Assembly: GCA_037783545.1 (NCBI GenBank)
Contig: JBBELK010000068.1
Location: forward strand, 1,488,001 to 1,552,000
Source: Henricia sp. BOLD:AAB3569
Lineage: Eukaryota; Echinodermata; Asteroidea; Spinulosida; Echinasteridae
Reading direction: 5' to 3'
DNA: 64,000 bases
This document shows positions 56,166 to 64,000 of the stretch, in pieces (position 1 is the stretch's first letter; every line of letters starts with the position of its first letter). Under the pieces are notes generated by a model. It was not told where the DNA came from, did not search any database, and worked only from the letters and a program-made list of their open reading frames with translations. The position numbers and the translations under genes were made by a program.

Positions 56166-57135
56166 CTGTATACAAATAATGAAAAACAGCATTTTAAAAC
56201 CCTTGAACACAAAAAATTCTCAAAATATAAATATTCTATAAAAGTGAAATTTACAAAAATGTAAAAGAAATTTACCATCAATTAATATAAAAGAAATATG
56301 CAGTCATTAAGTGGAGAAACGAGAATAAAACCGCAATTTTGGGGAGTGCTACATCATAAGTGAAATTAAACAAAAACAAATTCCTATGCCTAATGATGAA
56401 AAGATTTTGCCTTTTTTGACTCTTGAAAAGAGTTTTGTTTAATCAAAAAAAGGAAGAAATTCTTGATCAGAACAGAAGTTTGTCAAATACAGTGAACTTA
56501 AAGGGCCCCTTATTTAGGATTTTTATCAATGAAATATATGCTTTAAAACCACTTTACTCAGTTAAAGTAATAAAAATCCTATTTGGAGCTTGCTTTGGGG
56601 GTTAAAACAAAGGTTTTTAGTTTTTATGCTAATGAAAATATGCATATTCATGACCAAGGTCACGACGTCACAAGAGGCAAACACAGGAAAATCACATTGA
56701 CCTGTGCACAAAAGATTCCACTTTTTTCTCAATTTTCCTGAAACTTTTGTAATCCATGGCTGTTTGAGTTTGTTTTACATGTTGCCTGCTGTAAGCCATG
56801 ACAAAACTGGGGGTAGAAACTGCAGCAATTTGCCACAAGTCCAACTTGAAGTCTTATGTTTTTTCTTAACTTTTCCCTTCTGTCTTCCTTATGTGATGCA
56901 CTCAAAACAGCGCCCTCTGTCTGTGATTTATTGCAATGAAATCTTCAAAGTTGAAAAATGCCACCTTTTATTGATTTTACATCCAAACGAACAATAGTAT
57001 GTCTTGCAGAACAAGTAATCCGTCATTATGAAGCAAAGCTTAGGCACAAAGTTGTTTAGGACGTCACAGGCCCTTTAAGGATAACAAGGCACTAATCGAC
57101 AAAGCCCTTTGGAATCGCTTTCAAGACTGTTCCGC

Positions 57136-58388
57136 TTAAAGGTACACACCGGCCTACTGTTTACATGATTTAGTGATGTAGCAGCATTGACAATACTTTT
57201 TTGATGGTCGTTGTGAAAAAAGATCATCAAAATATCCCGTAATTTAGTAAAGAAGTGCGCAATCAACAAAAACGGTCAAAAGACGGGTTATACGCTTTAC
57301 CAGCCATTGCAACTACGCGCGAGCTTCACGACTTTGTCACAAATGATTCGCTCTTGTCCTACTCGGGATATCTCTGATTTTCTGCTCACAATTTCACTGG
57401 ACAGCCCAGACGACCGAATAGGAATTTCCGTTTTCTTTTGAGGAGTTAGCATCATGTTTTTTCTTCACAGACGTACACCGGAGCAACCAAACCGGCCGTG
57501 TGTGCACTTAAGCCCGCCGCACACGTGAGGTGGTTTGCTGAGCAAACGGTCATTCGTGGCCGTTTGCTCAGCACTTGGCTCACGTGTGCGGTGGCTATTT
57601 TGCTGCGTTTTTTGCCTCGCGAGGCTGTGAGCCAAAAATCTAACGTGTTTGATATTTTTTGCCTCGCGTGGCCAAAATCTCACATGTGCGGGGGTGATGA
57701 GCCAAGTGCTGAGCTAAAATAAATGTAGCTGGCCAATTAAAAACCATCCCCATATTCACGTAATATGAATCCAGTGCGCGCGGGCACCGCTAAGGTCACC
57801 AAACTTTTGCTAAAGTGTGGTGACCTTGGCGGAGTTCGCGTGCGCGCGCTGTTTTCGTATCGCGGGCGTGGTTTTAATTGGCCAGCTACATTTATTTTAG
57901 CTCAGCACTTGGCTCATCACCCCCGCACACGTGAGATTTTGGCCACGCGAGGCAAAAAATATCAAACACGTTAGATTTTTGGCTCACAGCCTCGCGAGGC
58001 AAAAAACGCAGCAAAATAGCCACCGCACACGTGAGCCAAGTGCTGAGCAAACGGCCACGAATGACCGTTTGCTCAGCAAACGACCTCACGTGTGCAGCGG
58101 GCTTTAGACTATTTGCCATGCTGCGCAGGGCAAATATCTAACACTCCACGGTAGCCTGCCGTAGCACGCGCTCGCTCCCGTTATCCGGACTCTCGAAACA
58201 AACATTTATGCTCAAATTTTCATACCTATGTTTAACTTTGTTTCATACCTGTATAAATAGTCTCTCTTTTGTCAATTACTTTTAAATATTGGGGGGAAAT
58301 CAGAGTTGAATTTGGTGCAGTTCTGCAGTAAGAAACTTTCATGCGGCTGGGCACAAAACTAACTCGCAAGACCCGTCTCCGAAAAGCC
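57136..58388. mobile_element. TIR element family 7 with nested foldback
   Basis: The left end is 'taaaggtacacaccggccta' and the body is 'tgatggtcgttgtgaaaaaa', as at 46946-47785 in the other direction. It splits an older repeat (57105-57135 and 58389-58630) and itself contains 57510-58105. Confidence 0.82.
57510..58105. mobile_element. Foldback element, ~600 bp, arms ~220 bp
   Basis: The arms run from 'aagcccgccgcacacgtgag' through 'gtttgctcagcacttggctc' and 'agctggccaattaaaa'. They are nearly identical in both orientations. The central 140 bp is GC-rich. Confidence 0.94.
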
Positions 58389-58839
58389 TAATGGTTCTCA
58401 GAAAACCAAGTGTTTTTCAGGTTATCAACCTGATTGGAAAGCTGACCACTGCATCCGCACATCTCCCATACAGTCCTAAAGTGAAAAAGCTCAGGAGGCA
58501 CACCTCAGGCAGAATGGCGCACCCTGCCCGAACCGTTCTCACAGAGACTGGTGCAGTTAGCCTCATCACAAGAGGTGGTCATACACGTTACTGAATGATA
58601 AAATATGTTACATTTCTCAACCTCCTTAATATTTTTAAATATTTTTGCCCGAGTAAAAATGTTCTCTTTTTAATGAATTTAAAGTAATAGTTTAGCAGTC
58701 AGTTCCAACAGTCATGAACATGGGCATAATGATATATAGTAGTGAAAATTAGGTATGTGGTCATCAAAAGTTTAGGAGTTTGGGAGTAAAAATTGTAATC
58801 ACATTGGTTTTCCACATGAAGGCAGCCCACAGCATATTG

Positions 58840-59350
58840 ACTGGTGTGGTGTGGGATATTATACAAATATTGACTGCTCATGAGGGTGATGGTGCAAACT
58901 ATCGTCCCGAGGTTATTTTGAGACGGCAGGCCTGCTATTTTCCCGAGGCCGTAGGCCGAGGGAAAATAGCAGGCCTGCCGTCTCAAAATAACCGAGGGAC
59001 GATAGTTTGCTCCATAACCCGAATAAAGAGCAGTCAATATTTGTTTTATATACCTCATACATTGATTTTATGTGTCAAAATTATTGGTATTTTTGACCTA
59101 TGACGCAGAGGTCAAACAATAGTACTTTTTCAGTTGCCCAAAATTGTACTATCCTTTGACCTATGACGCAAAGGTCAAACAATAGTACTTTTTTTAGTTG
59201 CCGTCGGAAATGGTTAAACTATTCCATGTCAGGTGATCTGCTTTTAACCAATCAGTTAACGAGACTCAATGTATGAGGTATATAATGAGTTTTAACACCC
59301 GAGGTTGCTATGAGCTCCCGAGGGTGTTAAAACCCATATCCCACATTACA
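58840..59350. mobile_element. Nested inverted repeats
   Basis: The outer pair is 'tgactggtgtggtgtgggat' and 'atcccacattacaccagtca'. An inner hairpin at 58860-59060 is centred on 'ccgaggccgtaggccgaggg'. Direct 'tttgacctatgacgc' repeats lie near 59092 and 59154. Confidence 0.85.
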
Positions 59351-59861
59351 CCAGTCAACAATTGTTTTGTTATATCCCGTCTTGGTCTCCGTATAGCATA
59401 TAATATCGTTTTTATTGTTTGAAATTGGTGGAATTTTAAATTGTACAAAAAGTTTTTCTCTGCACTTTCGCTAGTCTCCGGACTACTACCTGTGCGTGTG
59501 TAACATTGCGAAAGTAGCACGCCTACCAGTTTGTTGTTTTGGCGCACAGCGTGTGGAATAATTCGATGTGCGTGCGCGTTGTGTGCCTCTAGCGGGCGTA
59601 ACACGCGGTTTATTTTATTAGGGAGCCTCAGTATAGCGCGTTACGCGTGCTATTGGCAAAGAGCACGCAGATCGCTTCATATGCTAGAGCAATATGAAGT
59701 TACGGTAAGGGTGATATGAAGATAAATTTGCATACAGTAGGGTGATATGAGTTTTTGTACACTGGACATGTGACCGTTCTGGGCCAATGGAATTGCAATA
59801 TTCTAAGATGGGGTATAATAAATACCTTTAACATGCATCAAATATGGTTATTTTTAAATAC

Positions 59862-59922
59862 CTTTCTTTGGAAGACATTTGCAGCACAAATCTGGGTCAT
59901 CATACTCAACTAGGTGCTCATC
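59862..59922 (-). CDS. Exon 4: VWC module, end (CCxC)
   Basis: The exon is 61 nt, phase 0-1. It encodes about 20 residues ending LCCKCLPKKG, which supplies the CC-x-C that closes the VWC fold begun in exon 2. Exons 2-4 together carry ten cysteines, the usual VWC count. Confidence 0.84.
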
Positions 59923-60466
59923 CTGGTGTGAGTGAAAGTAGAAGTATGATTGTTACAAAATATTAAAACGATAAACTCATAAATTTCTAATTCTAATTCT
60001 AAATGGGTTTCCTCACACTTGCGAGTGACAGTGCAATGAGCACTATTGAGGAATCCTTGGTATGAATACCAGAAAGAAATAATAATAATAATAATAAATA
60101 AATACATTTCATATTCAGTTTATTTAATCAGTGTTTCTTATTACCTGATCCGCAAAATACACAGGACCTACAGATATCTTCTTATTTAAAAAAAAATCAA
60201 TGGTTCTTCCGATATCTTGAACCAATTGTTAAAACATCATCCTGCATTTTAAACTTGATTTTTTAAATTTATTTAAAGTAGGTTGTATCGCTTTCTTTAT
60301 GGAAAGTTATCTAGGTGCCCACCAGGAAAAAGCGAGCACCTAAATAACTTTCCATAACAATTACATAACATATCGGTGGTACGCAGTATATATATTTTTT
60401 CTTCAAATTTGATTTGGTCTGATTTCACAAGATTCCAAAGCATTATCACTGAATCCAGTGACTTAC

Positions 60467-60562
60467 CGGGCCACAAATCTTGCGGCAGTCCTTCTTGCAC
60501 TTATACTTATTATTGAAACACACGCAGGTGTGGCATTCATCTGGATTTTTGGTAGCAAAGGC
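60467..60562 (-). CDS. Exon 3: VWC module, central part
   Basis: The exon is 96 nt, phase 0-0. It encodes AFATKNPDECHTCVCF, then KC, DC and ICGP. This C-xx-C-x-C...C...C...C spacing is the central VWC signature. The donor is GTAAGT and the acceptor tttgttgcAG. Confidence 0.87.
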
Positions 60563-60696
60563 CTGCAACAAATGAACACAAAAATGCTTTATTAAATGCT
60601 CGTTCTGTAGACCCTTTGCACCGGCCGCCATGACAGGGTGCAGGTTTTTATATTTAATATTTAACAGATCCACAAAGTGCCTACTCATGCATGACA

Positions 60697-61141
60697 CACG
60701 GTAACAATCACTGGTCCTGAGCTCGGGATCCCCTGCCTGATAAGAATGCGGCAGTGTTAACCGCAATGATTCGGAGTGCCGCATTTACATTCTGTAGTTG
60801 ATCTCGAGCGCAGTGCCAGAAGTTGCAGTCAAAGGTCATGCTCTATGTGTGCATGTACAGAACTGAATGTGCATGTATAAAGTGTGCAAGACCACTTGAA
60901 TTTCGTAGGCTTTTCCCCAATGAGCTGTGGATTTTCCCCTGCAACGGTAAAGATTAATTGCTTATCTAACTGCAAACTGATCCCGAGCTCGGGGTTCGAC
61001 CCTCCGCCGAAGTGATACCAAAATCTCGGGGTCTGATCCAGGGCCAATTTGGTCCCGATAGCGTTTAAACTCAGTTTGTGATCCGGAGCTGATCCTGAGC
61101 TCGGTTTTTGACCCCGAGCTCGGGATGAAGTGTAAACATGC
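60697..61141. mobile_element. TIR element family 3, copy
   Basis: It contains 'gatcccgagctcggggttcg' and 'gtgttaaccgcaatgat'. The left end is incomplete. Confidence 0.78.
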
Positions 61142-61269
61142 TGGCAAAGGGTCTATTATGTGCCGGTTGTTAAGTTGTGTCGGTTGATAACTTGAAAAGT
61201 TGTTTCAATACCACAGAAACTGGAGAACAGTTGGATTCTCAGGGGAAACCCGAGGGAGTGAACCACTGT

Positions 61270-61400
61270 TCCATAGCGCAGCTGATAGAGCATCTGCTAA
61301 GTGTGCCAGAGGTCTTGGGTTTGAATCCCTATGAGGAGCATATGATTGCATCCTCATGCCCAAAAAACTCACACACCTATAGCTAGGGATGAAAAGGTCA
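61270..61400 (+). mobile_element. tRNA-related repeat
   Basis: 'tagcgcagctgatagagca' looks like a tRNA A box and 'gggtttgaatccc' a B box. No cloverleaf closes well, so I treat it as a tRNA-derived SINE or tRNA pseudogene rather than a tRNA. Confidence 0.6.
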
Positions 61401-61672
61401 CATACACCTTGGCAAAACAAAATTTAATTGAAATTTTGAAAGTACTGCTTAATCGATGTGACTAAACTTTTTGGGTGGTTTTACGGTGTCTAATATTTTG
61501 ACTAGGTGCTTTCAAAGTAGTGGCCTTTTAAACTGATTTCTTTTCATTCATAATGTCGGAATTTCAATACAATTTTTTTTAACAGAAACAATTTACACAA
61601 ATAACATTCCCCCGTCTTAGATATAAATTTCAACTCCCACTCCTCGCATAAAAGAACATTTTTGGAACGTAC

Positions 61673-61713
61673 CTCGCATACAAATGCCGTGGTGGTTTCT
61701 TCTGGAGGTGAGG
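61673..61713 (-). CDS. Exon 2: linker plus first Cys of a VWC module
   Basis: The exon is 41 nt, phase 1-0. It encodes a short Thr/Pro stretch (PPEETTTAF) and then VCE, whose Cys is the first of a ten-Cys VWC module completed by the next two exons. The donor is GTACG and the acceptor attgcAG. Confidence 0.78.
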
Positions 61714-61849
61714 CTGCAATACGATTAAAGATTGTACCATACATGTATGTTAGAAATGCGGCCATGACATGCAAAAGGCTCACACTGCTACATTAAAGAA
61801 GCTTATCCGGATTTTTCAAGAAAATGAATTTCGTTCTATCCTAACAAAC

Positions 61850-62060
61850 ATTTAAAATACCTCCACAAAATACTATCCATGGGAAGAAAGCAGGAAATTT
61901 GCAATCTCCAATTTGGATGTGGAAGCAAAAAGTTGTTGTAATCACTTCACTGCTTTATATAACTGGATAATTTTGTTTACAAAACATCGTTGGTTTACTT
62001 TGACAATAACCTTGAAAATATACAAATTGAGAACGTGAAATTTCAGAAGAGTAAAATATG
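61850..62060 (-). repeat. Interspersed repeat family 2, inverted copy
   Basis: 'ccatgggaagaaagcaggaa' and 'gcaatctccaatttggatgt' match 19690-19730 on the same strand and 43550-43580 inverted. Confidence 0.8.
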
Positions 62061-62183
62061 ACAAATTCACCATCACAAAATGTATGGAAATGCTAGTCCG
62101 CATCCATTTTTTTTAGTGAAAAATTTATTTTAAATGTGTTGGATCAACTAATAATTTTAACAGTTTATCTATAAATCACCCCC

Positions 62184-62688
62184 TTAAAGTTAGAACACAT
62201 CATTGGTAATCTCTAAAATCAGAAATGTTCACAGATTTACACATAACTTACACAATATAAACACGATGATGGTAGTAAACATTCCCTAAAATGGTTTTGT
62301 CTAAAAGTGCTATACTTTTTGAGAAATGAGTAAAACAATTATTTTTCGTCTCATGAGACATAAATTAATTTCGCCCCAAAACCATTTCGCCCTGCAACAC
62401 TTTGCCCCAAAAGCCACCTTGCCCCCAAACCACTACGAAGGCTTACACCACTTCGTCCAAATGCCACTTCGCCCCAAAATACTTCGTGCACAGGCCGTGG
62501 TTCAGGGCGAAGTGGTTCGGGGCGAAATGGTTTTGGGGCGAAGTGACCGTAAAGCCTTTTTTGCATGTTTTCTCAAAAGTTAGACGAAGTACGAAGCTGG
62601 TTTTTGCTCAGGTTGGTTTTAATCATGCACATCTTCAATCACATTAAACCGTTTGCAACGGTTTACCAATCATGTGTTCTGCCTTTAA
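62184..62688. mobile_element. MITE family 1, full copy
   Basis: The ends are 'taaagttagaacacatcatt' and 'aatcatgtgttctgccttta'. The core is the 'cgccccaaaaccatttcgcc' type. Confidence 0.88.
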
Positions 62689-62881
62689 GTTAGTGCTCGT
62701 TGACCTAAACCTTCCCTTTACATGTTGTATATGAACTTTAGATTTATACAAATTTCATAAACCCTGGCCATTGTACAAATACAAAAACTAAATTGAAGGT
62801 ACAAAAATTCCAGGAACATCACAGCAAAATGTACTTTCATAATTCACACTGTGAAGGTTTTGGGCAGGCAAAAAAACATAC

Positions 62882-63037
62882 TTGGGCATCCGGTTGCGAC
62901 GGTAACGCATCGACCCTCTGCATCAGGTTGTTTCCAGGTAGCATCGCAGTAACAGTCAGGGTCACATGGTTTGTAATTGTCTTGGCACGTTATCTTGCCG
63001 TTGCAGTCTTTGTTGCACTTGCATTCGATTGCACATG
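62882..63037 (-). CDS. Exon 1 of window: TIL-like Cys-rich module
   Basis: The exon is 156 nt, phase 1-1, with donor GTATG and acceptor tttgtcAG. It encodes about 52 residues with ten cysteines, starting CAIECKCNKDC and ending in CYCDATW and GRCVTVATGCP. The C-x-C spacing and the late GRC resemble a divergent TIL module. It is the most 5' exon visible, and the gene continues upstream because the exon begins inside a codon. Confidence 0.8.
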
Positions 63038-63079
63038 CTGACAAATAAAATATACATGGGATTAGATTTTCTTCGGTTT

Positions 63080-63250
63080 CTTGTTCCTTGGAGCATGTTT
63101 AAAGGTAATGGGTTCGAATCCCGGTCCGGCCTACCCATGGTGCTTGTACCCTTCAGCAAGGTACTTTGCCATGCATTGCTTCTCTCCACCCAGGAGTAAA
63201 TGGGTACCTGAGAGGGTAGCGAATGTTGATGTGTTTGATTAGCCATCGAG
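63080..63250 (+). mobile_element. tRNA-derived SINE-like repeat
   Basis: It has B-box 'gggttcgaatcccggtcc', then 'cccttcagcaaggtactttg' and 'ggagtaaatgggtacc', a layout common in animal tRNA-derived SINEs. Confidence 0.65.
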
Positions 63251-63317
63251 TTTACACTTAAAACGGCAAAGGTGGATACAGACCCAGTATTTGTATGCGA
63301 CTTCAAAACTATACATT

Positions 63318-63722
63318 TGCCGCGTTTACACTACACCTCGATTCGGCATTCAATTTGCCTTTTTAGCTGTGTACAAACTGCAAAAGTCACTGCTAATTGT
63401 AACCGAAGCGCATGAGTAGATTCGTTAATTAAACCTATCACACGGCAGGTACCGCCCCAAGGATGCTCAAATTGCCGAAACTGTATTCGGGTAGCGTTTA
63501 CATCACTAAAAGTGACCTTGACAATTGCGGGGTTCAATCCCGCAATTGAGGGGTTCAACCCTACCCCAAAGGGGACTTGAAAAAGGCTAATCAGACCCGG
63601 GTCTGAACCGCCTTTTTCAATTCACCTTTTGCGTTTACACTTAACCTACCCGCGCTCAACTCGCCTTTTTGAAAATTGCAGAGTTCGATTCGGCAAAGGC
63701 GAATTGAGTGTAAACGGGCCTT
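63318..63722. mobile_element. TIR-like element with copy fragment at 17412-17530
   Basis: The ends 'ccgcgtttacact' and 'agtgtaaacggg' are inverted. 'ggatgctcaaattgccgaaa' recurs inverted at 17492-17512. Confidence 0.72.
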
Positions 63723-63935
63723 AATAGGCAGCTGGGGCTGTATACTCCCCAGAAAGCTGAGGTGGTATATGGAGTGATTTAATGGAGCCCTATGATCAGG
63801 TGCAATGATAGTGCAGGCGTCTTGATTGGGGTTTCCAAGTCTATAGGTATTTTTCACAATACCGCTGCCTGCATCATCACTCTGCCCTGAAGGAACTTTC
63901 ACATCACTCCCATTTTGAAGGAACTACGGTACACT

Positions 63936-64000
63936 ATAGACCTTTATCATGGTTCGGCCATGTTCCCTTTTCCCTATTCAAATGAACGTAACCAGGAAAA
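63936..64000. mobile_element. MITE family 5, cut by window end
   Basis: It begins 'atagacctttatcatggttc', the family end sequence. Confidence 0.75.

Larger units (their letters stand above)
738..63037 (-). other. Gene model: modular mucin/TIL-VWC extracellular protein (49 exons, partial)
   Basis: This is a single minus-strand gene reconstructed from 49 exons. Each is bounded on the plus strand by 'ac' on the left (donor) and 'ct' on the right (acceptor). Phases chain without a break: 31 exons are 1-1, seven are 1-0, seven are 0-1 and four are 0-0. The coding total is 7,695 nt. Module order from the 5' side is TIL-like; VWC; TIL-VWC; VWC; TIL-VWC; VWC-LDLa; linkers; TIL with short VWC; domain D; linkers; Cys-rich module; TIL with short VWC; six more D domains alternating with linkers and a second Cys-rich module; then a third Cys-rich module with mucin repeats. 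TIL and VWC modules are known from mucins, VWF and SCO-spondin, so secretion and disulfide-linked assembly are expected. The signal peptide, VWD domains and C-terminus are not in the window. I infer a gel-forming or adhesive role. Missing symmetric exons cannot be excluded. Confidence 0.85.

Noticed and set aside
57498..58119. Two similar 74-75 codon frames on opposite strands
   Set aside because: They are the two arms of a foldback element read in opposite directions, not genes.

Overview
The window is animal nuclear DNA. It has AT-rich introns with GT-AG borders, tRNA-derived SINEs, a Tc1-like transposon, LINE remnants and dozens of foldback (MITE-like) elements. The protein modules are those of metazoan extracellular and mucin-type proteins: TIL, VWC, LDLa and Pro/Thr-rich linkers. 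A marine deuterostome such as an echinoderm fits the style, but that is an inference and no sequence here fixes the species.

I see one gene. It runs on the minus strand through almost the whole window, is open at both ends, and has its 5' end beyond 64000. I reconstructed 49 exons between 63037 and 738 from GT-AG borders and reading phase. Their lengths sum to 7,695 nt (2,565 codons), and every exon's exit phase matches the next exon's entry phase. The 5' part (63.0-41.5 kb) encodes alternating cysteine-rich TIL and VWC modules, ending with an LDL-receptor class A module. The middle (41.5-24.6 kb) holds micro-exon linkers, two more TIL plus shortened-VWC pairs, the first of seven copies of a 131-133 residue beta-rich domain with one Cys near each end, and the first of three copies of an unassigned Cys-rich module. 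The 3' part (23.4-0.7 kb) alternates that domain with 24-93 nt linker exons. It ends in long Thr/Pro/Glu-rich mucin-like exons, one of which contains a 15-bp coding minisatellite. The likely product is a very large secreted, probably O-glycosylated and disulfide-linked protein: a mucin, SCO-spondin-like or adhesive type. No VWD or C8 domain and no start codon lies in the window.

The introns are filled with repeats. These are a decayed Tc1-like element that itself carries an insertion (26.5-28.7 kb), an internally deleted Tc1 derivative (25.3-25.8 kb), a LINE reverse-transcriptase tail (35.3-35.9 kb), two well-defined tRNA-derived SINE families, a pogo-like TIR element (5.3-6.2 kb), nested MITEs with 4-bp target duplications, and two large 'gacttgactt' satellites. 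A 309-bp tandem duplication and a duplicated domain-plus-linker cassette (20.3-21.8 and 22.8-23.4 kb) show how the coding array has grown. No protein-coding gene other than transposon remnants is supported on the plus strand.
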